DNA from: a virus
Strand: one strand, 5' to 3'
DNA: 64,000 nucleotides
IMG/VR virus record: IMGVR_UViG_3300049811_000333
Location: 16,633-80,632 of that record
This document shows, piece by piece, positions 55,432 to 63,691 of this stretch. The notes under the pieces are model-generated. The model did no database searches. It was not told the DNA's origin and saw only the letters and a list, made by a program, of their open reading frames with translations. Numbering within the stretch: position 1 is the stretch's first letter; the number at the start of each line of letters is the position of its first letter. The translations under genes and the position numbers were made by a program.

Positions 55432-55809
55432 ATGGACAGCGTCTCCTGGGCCAACGGGCGCGGCGTGATTAGCTGCGACCTTGGCTCGATGCTCTTTTCT
55501 GAAAAGCCAGACCTCTCCTTCGAGTTCGACGCCCTCTACTACGAGGAGACGCTGATGAAGAAGGTCATTGATGACGTTGATCACGCCCTATCTCCTGAAG
55601 AGATTACTGAAATTGAGGCATGGATCGAAGCTCAACTTGAGCTCCCTCTCCTCATCAACGGTGTCGACGCAGAAGGGAACTACCTTGAAGGTGTCCCGGA
55701 GTCTGCCGTTGTGAAAACGGTGAATATGCCACCCCCGTCACAGACGGGGTGGCGCTACGACTTCGAAGCATCTGCGGCCGGTGGCGACCACTGGGTTCAG
55801 ACGCAATAG
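55432..55809 (+). CDS. Tail fibre assembly-like protein, 125 aa
   Basis: Directly follows the adhesin gene. Acidic, Glu-rich middle (EEITEIEAWIEAQLELPLLINGVDAEGNYL) and a WRYDFEASAAGG end, features of fibre-assembly chaperones. Not a strong family match, so the role is inferred from position. Confidence 0.6.
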   Translation: MDSVSWANGRGVISCDLGSMLFSEKPDLSFEFDALYYEETLMKKVIDDVDHALSPEEITEIEAWIEAQLELPLLINGVDAEGNYLEGVPESAVVKTVNMPPPSQTGWRYDFEASAAGGDHWVQTQ

Positions 55810-55835
55810 GCACCATAACAATCTGACGAACATGC

Positions 55836-55861
55836 GGCTCCCTCGGGGGCCTATTTGTTTT
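55836..55861 (+). terminator. Weak terminator candidate
   Basis: GGCTCC-CTCG-GGGGCC (6 bp, one G-U) followed by TATTTGTTTT. It separates fibre genes from the sheath gene. Confidence 0.45.
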
Positions 55862-55871
55862 GGAGAAACGC

Positions 55872-57590
55872 ATGGCCGAAATCTTTCTGCACGGCATCGA
55901 TACGATTGAGATCGATGACGGCATCCGCCCGATCCGAACGGTTCGGTCGTCTATCATCGGTCTCATTGGCACCGCCCCCGATGCCGACGAGTCCGTCTTC
56001 CCTCTTAACGAGCCCGTTGCCATCGTCGGCAACCCGCGCATTGCCGCCCTTCTGGGTGATGCCGGAACCCTGAAGGACAGCATCGACCGCATCTTCGATC
56101 AGGCTGGCGCCACGGTTGTGGTGGTCCGCGTCGAAGAGGGCCAGACCATCGGCGAGACCCGCGCCAACCTGGCCGGGTCCTCGATCACGGGCACGGGCTG
56201 CTGGGCCTTCCTGCAGAGCCGCGCCAAGACCGGCCTGGTCCCGAAGGTTCTCATCGCCCCCGGCTTCACCGACTATCGCGTGACGGACGGCGTGACGGAC
56301 GTGACGGTCTCGAACCAGGGCTCCGGGTATACCTCGGCTCCGGTCATCACCTTCAATCCGGCCCCGGGCTCTGAGGTCACGGCGACCGGCACGGCCACCC
56401 TCACGGCTGATAAGGTCACGGCCGTCTCGATCACGGAAGATGGCGCTGGCTACCTGACGGCCCCGACCGTGACGTTTGCGGCTCCCCCGGTTGGCGCTGG
56501 TAACGTCCGGGCAGAGGGTGTCGCCATCCTCGGCTCCGGCGCCCTGGCTGACAAGGTCATTGCCGTCGTCGTCACGAACCAGGGCGTTGGCTATGTGTCT
56601 CCGCCCGCGGTGACGTTCTCGGCTCCCCCGCCCCCGGAACCCAAGATCCGCCCGACGTTCACGGCGCTCCTCGGTACGGGCCTCAATGCTGGCAAGGTGG
56701 TCGAAGTTCAGATCGACAACCCCGGCGAAGGCGTGGCCCCTGGCTCGACCATCACCATCGCCGCCCCCGGCGGCGCTGGCGTGCAGGCGGTTGGCGCTCT
56801 GGTCCTGGGCTCGGCCCGCAACCCGATTGTCTCGGAGATGATGGGCATTGCGGATCGCCTCCGCGCGATCATCATTGCGGACGGCCCGTCGACCACGGAC
56901 GCTGCAGCCATCACCTACCGCGGCGACTACGGCTCGAAGCGCGTCTATGTCGTGGATCCGAAGGTCCTCGTCTATGACGGCGCCACGAACTCGCACGTCG
57001 CCTATCCGGCCTCGCCCTGCGTGGCTGGCATCATCTCGCGTATGGATAACTCGAAGGGCTTCTGGTGGAGCCCGTCGAACCAGGAGATCTACGGGATCAC
57101 GGGCATGGCCCGCCCCGTCGACTTCAACATCTCCGACCCCAACACGCAGTCGAACTACCTCAACGAGAACGAGGTCGCGACGATCATCCGCCACGAAGGC
57201 TTCCGCCTCTGGGGCAACCGCACGACGTCGTCCGACCCGAACTGGGCGTTCCTGTCCGTCCGCCGCACCGCGGACATGGTCTACGAGTCCCTGGAGGAAG
57301 CCTTCCTCTGGGCTGTGGACCGGCCGTTCTCCCAGAACAACATCGTCGAGATCGCTGAAAGCGTGAACGCGTATCTCCGCCACCTGCGCGCTGTTGGCGC
57401 CATCCTTGGCGGTCGCGCCTGGATCGACCCCACCATCAACACGAAGGACCAGATGCTCCAGGGCATCCTCGCGGTCGACTTCGACATCGAGCCCCCGGCT
57501 CCGATTGAGCACCTCCGCTTCCGGGCGCACAGAAACCCGGATTACTACGAGGAGCTCATCGCCGATGTCATCCGCGAGTTGGCTGTCTAA
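55872..57590 (+). CDS. Contractile tail sheath protein with inserted domain
   Basis: 572 aa; forms the sheath that contracts to drive the tube into the cell. Core sheath: residues 1-130 (LHGIDTIEIDDGIRPIRTVRSSIIGLIGTAPD) and about 320-572 (SVRRTADMVYESLEEAFLWAVDRPFSQNNIVEIAESVNAYLRHLRAVGAILGG). Between them, about residues 135-320, lie four repeats of a GxGYxxxPxVTF beta unit spaced 40-47 residues apart. The insertion is likely an exposed loop domain on the sheath surface. ATG 55872 after TGGAGAAACGC. Confidence 0.9.
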   Translation: MAEIFLHGIDTIEIDDGIRPIRTVRSSIIGLIGTAPDADESVFPLNEPVAIVGNPRIAALLGDAGTLKDSIDRIFDQAGATVVVVRVEEGQTIGETRANLAGSSITGTGCWAFLQSRAKTGLVPKVLIAPGFTDYRVTDGVTDVTVSNQGSGYTSAPVITFNPAPGSEVTATGTATLTADKVTAVSITEDGAGYLTAPTVTFAAPPVGAGNVRAEGVAILGSGALADKVIAVVVTNQGVGYVSPPAVTFSAPPPPEPKIRPTFTALLGTGLNAGKVVEVQIDNPGEGVAPGSTITIAAPGGAGVQAVGALVLGSARNPIVSEMMGIADRLRAIIIADGPSTTDAAAITYRGDYGSKRVYVVDPKVLVYDGATNSHVAYPASPCVAGIISRMDNSKGFWWSPSNQEIYGITGMARPVDFNISDPNTQSNYLNENEVATIIRHEGFRLWGNRTTSSDPNWAFLSVRRTADMVYESLEEAFLWAVDRPFSQNNIVEIAESVNAYLRHLRAVGAILGGRAWIDPTINTKDQMLQGILAVDFDIEPPAPIEHLRFRAHRNPDYYEELIADVIRELAV

Positions 57591-57600
57591 GGAGTGACCG

Positions 57601-58107
57601 ATGCCCGTCTCTAGTTATCTGAGAAAGTTTGTTGTCTACGTCGACGGCTTCGGTAAGGCCGGAGACTGCGACGGTGCCACGCTCCCGAAGCTCACCCTGA
57701 AAATGGATGAGTACCGTGGCGGTGGCATGGACGTTCCTGTCGAGGTCGACCTCGGCATGGAGAAGCTCGAATTCGAGTTCACCATGACCTCCCTGGATGA
57801 CCAGGTGATCGACAAGTTCGGTCTCTACCCTGGCAACCAGAAGTCGTTCACGCTTCGCGGCTCGCTGTCGTCTCACGATGGCACCTCGATGGCGGTTGTC
57901 GCCAACATGCGCGGCACCCTCAAAAGCGTGGACATGGGCCAGTTCCAAGCTGGCGAGAAGATGTCCGTCACCTTCATGGTGACGCTGGATTACTACAAGC
58001 TGATCCGGGGTGACCGGACGCTGGTGGAAATCGACATCGAGAACTGCCGCCGCATCATCGGTGGCATCGACCAGCTTGAGGCTGATAGAGTGAACCTGGG
58101 GCTCTAG
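57601..58107 (+). CDS. Tail tube protein (FII-like)
   Basis: 168 aa. SYLRKFVVYVDGFGKAGDCDGATLPKLTLKMDEYRGGGMDVPVEVDLGMEKLEFEFTMTSLDDQVIDKFG is the FII-type tube pattern. The tube is assembled inside the sheath from this subunit. The gene is followed directly, in antisense, by an HNH gene whose stop overlaps its stop by 4 bases. Confidence 0.9.
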   Translation: MPVSSYLRKFVVYVDGFGKAGDCDGATLPKLTLKMDEYRGGGMDVPVEVDLGMEKLEFEFTMTSLDDQVIDKFGLYPGNQKSFTLRGSLSSHDGTSMAVVANMRGTLKSVDMGQFQAGEKMSVTFMVTLDYYKLIRGDRTLVEIDIENCRRIIGGIDQLEADRVNLGL

Positions 58108-58604
58108 CTGTCTCTGGCAAACTCACCGTGCATTGCCAATCTGGCGCTGGAGGCGGCGAAAGCCGCCTCCTCTGCTGTCGAAAACCATCCGAGGTGCTTC
58201 TCCCGTCCGTGCAGTTTGCAGTACGCCCTGTACTGGCGCCGCCTGGGATGGAAATAGACGCCCTTGTACCCAGTCTTATTGTCTCGCCTAAGGCCAGCAT
58301 TGCAATTGTTGAGGCTGCGGGTGGCCTCGCGCAGATTTTTCGGGCGGTTGTCGGCCTTGTTCCTGTTGCGGTGATCGACGTCTCCATCCGGCCATCTGCC
58401 ATGGACCATGGCGAAAATCACCCTGTGCTCCCGCAGCAGAACGCCGTCGATCCTGATCATGCGGTATCCATGCCGCTTACATGGCGATCCAGCCCTTTGC
58501 CCGGCCGGTGTCCCCTTGCGCCCAACGCGCCAGGTCAGAACCCCGGTCTTCTGGTCTAGGGTCAGAAGCTCAAAAAGCCTATCAATGGTCGGGATCATAC
58601 GCAT
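58104..58604 (-). CDS. HNH endonuclease with AP2 domain, antisense
   Basis: 166 aa. HNH core GDVDHRNRNKADNRPKNLREAT with His/Asn residues, followed by AP2-like GYKGVYFHPRRRQYRAYCKLHGREKHLGWFSTAEEAAFA. A free-standing homing endonuclease placed opposite to all tail genes, between the tube gene and the chaperone gene. Such mobile genes are selfish and do not affect the tail. ATG 58604 has no strong ribosome site. Confidence 0.9.
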   Translation of the reverse strand: MRMIPTIDRLFELLTLDQKTGVLTWRVGRKGTPAGQRAGSPCKRHGYRMIRIDGVLLREHRVIFAMVHGRWPDGDVDHRNRNKADNRPKNLREATRSLNNCNAGLRRDNKTGYKGVYFHPRRRQYRAYCKLHGREKHLGWFSTAEEAAFAASSARLAMHGEFARDS

Positions 58605-58710
58605 CTTGCGTGCATAACACAGTCAACAGGCGGCAAGCAACCGCCATTTGGCTCAGACGCAGCTATGGGCCGGGGCACATCCCCGGCCCTTACTCATATC
58701 GAGGGGAACC

Positions 58711-58998
58711 ATGAGAACCAAGACGCTGAAGCTTTCCGAGCCTGTTGAATTTGCCGGACAGCAGTACACCAGCCTCACCTTCCGGAAACTGAAGGTGAAG
58801 CACATGCTTGAAGTGAACTGGGACGATGCCAAGAGCCCGCTGGAGCAGTACGCCAACCTGGCTGCCGCCTCGTCCGGCGTTGACCTTGGCGTGATCCACG
58901 AGCTCGACCTGGATGACTGGAACCGCGTCCAGGAACTCCTCGAAAGTTTTTTCAAAGGGGCCGCAACGGCCAGCACCCCCTCTCCATCCGACTCCTGA
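58711..58998 (+). CDS. Tail assembly chaperone (gpE-like, pre-frameshift)
   Basis: 95 aa; ATG 58711 after GAGGGGAACC. KTLKLSEPVEFAGQQYTSLTFRKLKVKHMLEV then an acidic helix, as in small chaperones (P2 gpE, lambda G) that coat the tape measure before the tube forms. The gene contains a perfect slippery site at 58947-58953. Confidence 0.85.
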   Translation: MRTKTLKLSEPVEFAGQQYTSLTFRKLKVKHMLEVNWDDAKSPLEQYANLAAASSGVDLGVIHELDLDDWNRVQELLESFFKGAATASTPSPSDS

Positions 58999-59138
58999 CA
59001 ATGACGCTGATGCGTCATGCCAATATGCAGTTTTCGGAAATCCAGAAGCTGGAGTGGGAGCAGTTGGTCTGGATCTACGATGAGATGATGCGCAGCTTCA
59101 ATGTTGACGCCAAGAAAGAGGTGAAGCGTGGCCATTAA
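58711..59138 (+). CDS. Tail assembly chaperone, -1 frameshift product (gpE+E')
   Basis: join(58711..58953,58953..59138), 142 aa. Slipping back one base at TTTTTTC continues into a frame open to 59136-59138, containing SEIQKLEWEQLVWIYDEMMRSFNVDAKKEVKRGH. This is the E/E' arrangement of P2-like phages (G/GT in lambda). The extension binds the tape measure and tube proteins. It overlaps the tape measure start by 11 bases. Confidence 0.85.
58947..58953 (+). promoter_or_regulatory. -1 ribosomal frameshift slippery heptamer
   Basis: TTTTTTC read in zero frame as T-TTT-TTC, the classic X-XXY-YYZ class. It yields the E+E' protein. Confidence 0.82.
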
Positions 59139-61314
59139 AGACTTCATCATTCGCGGCGTCTTCCAGGACAGTATCACTGCCGGACTTAACTCTGCATCTG
59201 CAGCTATCAAGGGCCTGACTGCGTCACTAGCGCGAGTTGCTCCAGCCGCAAAGACCGCATCGGCCGCCTTGAATGTGTTCTCCAACAAGGCCGCCATGAT
59301 TAATGGCATCAACAGAACCACTGGAGCAATCAACGCCAACACGGCGGCTATCGTCAGAAACGGCAGGGCAGCCAAGGCTGCTAATGCAGCTGGCGCAGGA
59401 ATTGCAATTGCCGGTGGCGCCCCTCCGCGTGGGCGTCCGCCGCGCATGCCGAAGGCCGCTGCTAGTCCTAAATACTGGACTCAAATGCAAATGAGCATGG
59501 CCGCGCTCGGCCAGAAGGGCTACGCCCTTGGTCGCGGCGGTCCAGCCACGCTCGCTACGCTTGTCCCGGCCTATGGAGCCTACAAGGCTGTCAAGGCCTA
59601 TGGCGACATGGAAAAGTCTATGGCCACTGTTCGTCGCGCCATCGACACCGATGCGCGCCGGTTCAGCAAGGAGGACACCAAGCTCCTCGGCCAAGAGCTT
59701 GAGCGCATCGGCATTCCGCTTTCCATGAACGGCCCCACGGTGGCCGGGATCGCTGAGAAGCTGGCACTCGGCGGCATCAACGACCCCGAAGCCCTGAAGA
59801 TGCTCACGAAGACGACAGCCCAGGGCGCTTCGATCTGGGAAGGCGTCGACGCCGACATGGTCGGCGATAACATCGCCAAGATGCTGTCTCTGTACCAGAA
59901 GGGCGTCACGGATCCGGAAAAACTCAACACCGCCGCCCGCAAGTTCATTGCCACGACGGACTACTTCGCTGACTCAACCCCGGGCGTGGACGCCAAGGGT
60001 CTCGTGACAGCGTTTGAAAGATCGATGGCCTCTGGCAAGGCCCTTGGCATCACGCCTGAGTCTCTGATGGCCGTGACCGCTGGCTGGCTTCAGAATGCAG
60101 AAAAGTCTGGTGAGCGCATCGGTACGCGTGAACGTACCGGCTTCATGGATATGATGGGCTGGCTTGCCGGAAACGACGCCGTGACCGGCAAGAAGCGGGC
60201 TCAGCTTGGTGAGGTTGTTGGCGGAGAGGCCGGTAAGGCCATCAACGAAGCGGTCATCACAGATCCGATGCTCGGCCTCGCCATGTTCGTCTCCACGATG
60301 AAGAAGCGTGGCCTCAGAGAAGCAGACAAGCAAATTCGTCGCGTCTTCAAGGACGAACGTGGTGGCTACTTGATGCCGCTTGTGTCCGGCGCTGAGGATG
60401 TTGTCGACAAGCTGATGATCACGGACAAGTCTGTCCGTGAGTTTGCGCTCAAAGAAGCAGAAGAGCTTGAGAGGACGGCCAAGGCCGGGCGGTCTGGCAA
60501 TGCTCAGCGCGCCGAAGCCTGGCGCCTAAGGCAGAAGGTCAAGGGCGCAGAAAAGGCCGTTGCTGCCAACCGCATTGAGCAGCAGGTCGATCTCGCCTTC
60601 GACACAATGAACGACGCCTTCACCAGGCTTGGCCTGAGGCTTGCCTCGATGGCCAAGGTTGTTGCCGCCAATACAGTTGTTCCTGGCCTGACGACTGTGG
60701 CAAGCGACCTTGAAAAGGCTCTTAGCATGGAGCGCACAACGGCTCCTGTAAAACCGCATCCCTCCCTGCCAAAGGGAAGGCCCATGCCCAGCGTGACGAC
60801 TGGGTTTGAGTGGCTGTCTGTACCGCATTTCAGGTGGGGCCAGCCTGGAGCAAAGATCGGCCATGGCATTGGCTTACACCAGCTTCCACCGGCAGAAGAG
60901 GTGCCAACGAATACCCTTGGCGAGACCGATCTTGGAGGGGGTGGATCTCGCATCCGCGGTGGCCGCCGATACAAGGGAAGAACTGCTGCCATTAACCGCA
61001 GGGATGGGATGGGCTTTTACAACTTCCCAAAGGCCCCCGGAGCCGCCCCGCCCGTGCCGCTTATGGGCACCCCAGCACAGCCGCCAATCCAGTTCCATGA
61101 CTGGGACACGCAGCCCGCAGCCCCACCCACCGTCGTCCCCGGGCCTCCGCAAACCGTGACGGTTCCGTTTACGGCGAGCGCTGGCGGCACGCCTGGGCAC
61201 GTTGAGGTCAGCGTCAAGGTGACCCAGAACCCGAACATCGTGGTGCAGGGCGCAGGTGGCGGGGCCGGGAGCCACGGCGATGCCCCTAATGGGGTTACAA
61301 CGCCCACCAAGTAA
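59128..61314 (+). CDS. Tail tape measure protein
   Basis: 728 aa; sets tail length and is ejected with DNA. GTG start inside the E' gene. Ala-rich helical N-terminal part (SASAAIKGLTASLARVAPAAKTASAALNVF), a hydrophobic middle (LATLVPAYGAYKAVKAYGDMEKSMATVRRAI), and a helical body with KLLGQELERIGIPLSMNGPTVAGIAEKLALGGI. Short for a tape measure, implying a tail near 100 nm by the usual ratio. C-terminus is Pro/Gly-rich. Confidence 0.88.
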   Translation: MAIKDFIIRGVFQDSITAGLNSASAAIKGLTASLARVAPAAKTASAALNVFSNKAAMINGINRTTGAINANTAAIVRNGRAAKAANAAGAGIAIAGGAPPRGRPPRMPKAAASPKYWTQMQMSMAALGQKGYALGRGGPATLATLVPAYGAYKAVKAYGDMEKSMATVRRAIDTDARRFSKEDTKLLGQELERIGIPLSMNGPTVAGIAEKLALGGINDPEALKMLTKTTAQGASIWEGVDADMVGDNIAKMLSLYQKGVTDPEKLNTAARKFIATTDYFADSTPGVDAKGLVTAFERSMASGKALGITPESLMAVTAGWLQNAEKSGERIGTRERTGFMDMMGWLAGNDAVTGKKRAQLGEVVGGEAGKAINEAVITDPMLGLAMFVSTMKKRGLREADKQIRRVFKDERGGYLMPLVSGAEDVVDKLMITDKSVREFALKEAEELERTAKAGRSGNAQRAEAWRLRQKVKGAEKAVAANRIEQQVDLAFDTMNDAFTRLGLRLASMAKVVAANTVVPGLTTVASDLEKALSMERTTAPVKPHPSLPKGRPMPSVTTGFEWLSVPHFRWGQPGAKIGHGIGLHQLPPAEEVPTNTLGETDLGGGGSRIRGGRRYKGRTAAINRRDGMGFYNFPKAPGAAPPVPLMGTPAQPPIQFHDWDTQPAAPPTVVPGPPQTVTVPFTASAGGTPGHVEVSVKVTQNPNIVVQGAGGGAGSHGDAPNGVTTPTK

Positions 61315-61325
61315 GCAAGGTGACC

Positions 61326-61541
61326 ATGACCTACAAGCCCGGTGACCCGAACACGGAAATCGGGAAAGCAAAGCCGTTCTGGGAGGAGGTGCCGGACGCA
61401 CCTCCTCCTGAATACACGCCACCCGATCCGGGGTTGCAGAAACCGTTCTGGGACGAGAAGCCGAGAGAGCGCAAGCCCGTCGCCATGGCGGCGATCCTTT
61501 TCATCCTCATTGCAATCGGAGCCGCATCGCTATGGCTGTAA
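61326..61541 (+). CDS. Small tail-region protein with C-terminal membrane span
   Basis: 71 aa; ATG 61326. Pro/Asp-rich start with a KPFWxE repeat (KPFWEEV, KPFWDEK), then a hydrophobic end (AAILFILIAIGAASLWL). Could be membrane-anchored. Function unknown. Confidence 0.6.
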   Translation: MTYKPGDPNTEIGKAKPFWEEVPDAPPPEYTPPDPGLQKPFWDEKPRERKPVAMAAILFILIAIGAASLWL

Positions 61542-61744
61542 TTCACTGGCTGCAGGTCGTCATTATCGCCGCGGTGTTCTCCGTGGCTATGAACCTCGGC
61601 CTCAAAGCAATGTCGGAGATCCCTCATGGCGGACCCAATCCTGGGAGTAGGCCCGTACAGGTTCAAGATTGTCGGCCTCAACTACCAGAGCCTGGACAGG
61701 AAGTTCGAGTACCGCTGGAAGCCGCAGGAGCGGATCGGTCGTAG
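61532..61744 (+). CDS. Possible small membrane protein, 70 aa
   Basis: Starts with a membrane span (HWLQVVIIAAVFSVAMNLGLKAM) and continues with a Pro-rich tail. The last 119 bases overlap the U gene, so the tail may not be real protein. No family recognised. Confidence 0.45.
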   Translation: MAVIHWLQVVIIAAVFSVAMNLGLKAMSEIPHGGPNPGSRPVQVQDCRPQLPEPGQEVRVPLEAAGADRS

Positions 61745-62051
61745 ACCGGCCATGCAGTTCCTTGGTCCGGGCATGGAGACAGTCTCCCTGAAGGGGGTTC
61801 TGTATCCCTCTGACCCCAGACTTGGAACCGGCTTCAAGCAACTCGAAAACATGCGCAAGGAGGCCATGGCCGGGGTTCCCCGTGGCGTGGCTTCATCCCT
61901 CGGCCGCTACTACGGCCGCTGGTGCATCACGGCCATCACAGACGTCCAGAGCTACTTCGCCCCCAATGGGGCTCCCCGGAAGGTGGAGTTCACCATTGAG
62001 TTGGCGGCCTACGGCGCGGACGGCGGCGGCCTTGGCTTCGGCCTCTTCTAA
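61626..62051 (+). CDS. Tail protein U (P2 gpU-like)
   Basis: 141 aa. GPYRFKIVGLNYQSLDRKFEYRWKPQERIGRRPAMQFLGPGMETVSLKGVLYP followed by FKQLENMRKEAMAGVPRGVASSLGRYYGRWCITAIT is the gpU tail-terminator/completion pattern. It sits between tape measure and X as in P2. Confidence 0.88.
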   Translation: MADPILGVGPYRFKIVGLNYQSLDRKFEYRWKPQERIGRRPAMQFLGPGMETVSLKGVLYPSDPRLGTGFKQLENMRKEAMAGVPRGVASSLGRYYGRWCITAITDVQSYFAPNGAPRKVEFTIELAAYGADGGGLGFGLF

Positions 62052-62084
62052 GGCAAAAAAGTGAGCCGTAAGTGCATTTTGTGC

Positions 62085-62113
62085 TTGCCTGGTGTATACG
62101 GAATGTGTAGAAA
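62085..62113 (+). promoter_or_regulatory. Internal sigma70-like promoter
   Basis: TTGCCT, a 17-base spacer containing GTATAC, TAGAAA. It lies between U and X. It shares the TTGC -35 and GTATAC-in-spacer layout of the late promoter at 28873. Confidence 0.55.
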
Positions 62114-62130
62114 CGCCGCAGGGAGTTGAC

Positions 62131-62346
62131 ATGGCAAAAGCCACGCTCGTCGCAAAAATGGACGACATGCTCGACTATCTGGTGTGGAAGCACTACCGGA
62201 AGCAGTCCGGGTACGTCGAAGCCGTTCTGGACTCCCCTGAGAATTACCGGATCGCCAGCCAGCCTGAGAAGCTCCCCATCGGGACGCAGGTGGTGATGCC
62301 CGACATCACCGTGGTCGACCCTCCCATTAAACTCTGGGAGGACTGA
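62131..62346 (+). CDS. Tail protein X
   Basis: 71 aa, typical gpX size. ATG 62131 after CAGGGAGTTG. YLVWKHYRKQSGYVEAVLDSPENYRIASQPEKLPIGTQVVMPDI has the LysM-like P2 gpX pattern (peptidoglycan-contact motif). It belongs with U and D. Confidence 0.85.
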   Translation: MAKATLVAKMDDMLDYLVWKHYRKQSGYVEAVLDSPENYRIASQPEKLPIGTQVVMPDITVVDPPIKLWED

Positions 62347-63326
62347 TGCGGCCAGCCTTCTCAGTTTCTGTCGGCGGCATCTCGATCACGGGCAACCTCG
62401 TGGATCGTCTCCTGTCCCTCGAAGTGACGGACCAGGAAGGCTCCCAATCCGACACCTGTCGCATCCTCGTCGATGACCGCAATGGGATCCTGGGGGTCCC
62501 CAAAAGAGGCTCCGTCATCTCTGTCGCCATGGGCTACAGGGAGACGGGGCTTTCGTTTATGGGCCTCTTCACCGTCGACACTGTGACCCTCTCCGGCTGG
62601 CCCCAGCAAATGGAGATCACGGGCAAGTCGATGGACTTCATCAAGCTGATGAAGGAGCAGCGCTCCAAGGGCTTCGAGAAGAAGACCGTGGGGGATGTCT
62701 GCGGCGAGATCGCCGGACGCCATGGCCTAGCCAATGGCTGCACCGGCACCATGGCGGCTCTCAAGTACGAGTATCTAGGGATCACGGAGGAGAGCGATGC
62801 TCACTTTCTCCAGGCCCTGGCCGACAAACACGATGGTGTCTTCTCCATCAAAAATGGCCAGTTGATCCTCAAGAAGAAGGCCGAGAACATCCTCGGGTTC
62901 GCGATTGTCACGCGGCCTGGCAATGTCATGGACTACCAGTTCTCCTTCACCGACCGCAACGCGCATGCCGGTGGCGAGGCCGACTGGTGGGACCGGAAAG
63001 AAGCCAAGCGCCAGCGCTCCAAGAAGTACGGCAAGACCGGAGGCGGCAGAACACCCAGCCCGGCCAAGTCTCGCGTGCCCACGTTGGAGACAAACGGCAA
63101 AGCCATCGCTGACGACGTTGCGCAAAGCCGCATCAACGCTCTCAACCGGGCCGAGAAGAAGCTCTCCATGACCGTCGTCGGGTCTCAGTCCATTCGAGCC
63201 GAAATGATCCTGCTGGTGGTCGGGGTTCGTGGCGTCGTCGACGGCGCCTACCGCATCAAGAGCGCCGTCCATTCCCTGACCCAGGATGGCTACAAAACCA
63301 ACATCGAAGCGGAGGGTTTGGCGTGA
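62346..63326 (+). CDS. Baseplate hub protein D
   Basis: 326 aa gpD-like hub and late-control protein. Matches: RPAFSVSVGGISITGNLVDRLLSLEVTDQEGSQSDTCRILVDDR and SVISVAMGYRETGLSFMGLFTVD at the N-terminus and IRAEMILLVVGVRGVVDGAYRIKSAVHSLTQDGYKTNIEAEG at the end. It forms the central hub between tube and spike. Confidence 0.9.
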   Translation: MRPAFSVSVGGISITGNLVDRLLSLEVTDQEGSQSDTCRILVDDRNGILGVPKRGSVISVAMGYRETGLSFMGLFTVDTVTLSGWPQQMEITGKSMDFIKLMKEQRSKGFEKKTVGDVCGEIAGRHGLANGCTGTMAALKYEYLGITEESDAHFLQALADKHDGVFSIKNGQLILKKKAENILGFAIVTRPGNVMDYQFSFTDRNAHAGGEADWWDRKEAKRQRSKKYGKTGGGRTPSPAKSRVPTLETNGKAIADDVAQSRINALNRAEKKLSMTVVGSQSIRAEMILLVVGVRGVVDGAYRIKSAVHSLTQDGYKTNIEAEGLA

Positions 63327-63691
63327 GCATCCTCAAGAAGCTTCTTGGGCTTGCAGGAACGGAAGAGGTGATCGGCCGGGCCGCGGATGAGATCGACAAG
63401 GTCTCTCCGGGCCTCAGTCGCAAGTTTCTCATCACCATTGTCGCAGCCGCCATTGGCGCGCTGACAACCTGGGCGCTGACCATTGACGGCCGCGTCTACA
63501 CCATGACCGGCGAGATGGCTCTGCGCCAAACCATCGAACAAGAGCGCGTCCTTCTGGGGCAGCTGGAGCAACGCTTCGACAGCCGGGTGGATGAGGTCAA
63601 TAGGGATCTGGCCGAGCTCCGTCAGAAGCTCGATGCCATCTACTGCAAGCTCTACGACAAGGAATGCAAATTCCACGGAGTTAACCCATGA
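63323..63691 (+). CDS. Putative holin or lysis membrane protein, 122 aa
   Basis: GTG start overlapping the D stop. One membrane span near residues 35-53 (FLITIVAAAIGALTTWALTI) and a coiled coil (QTIEQERVLLGQLEQRFDSRVDEVNRDLAELRQKLDAIYC). The layout recalls small phage membrane proteins placed just before an endolysin. Holin function is inferred from position only. Confidence 0.6.
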   Translation: MSILKKLLGLAGTEEVIGRAADEIDKVSPGLSRKFLITIVAAAIGALTTWALTIDGRVYTMTGEMALRQTIEQERVLLGQLEQRFDSRVDEVNRDLAELRQKLDAIYCKLYDKECKFHGVNP

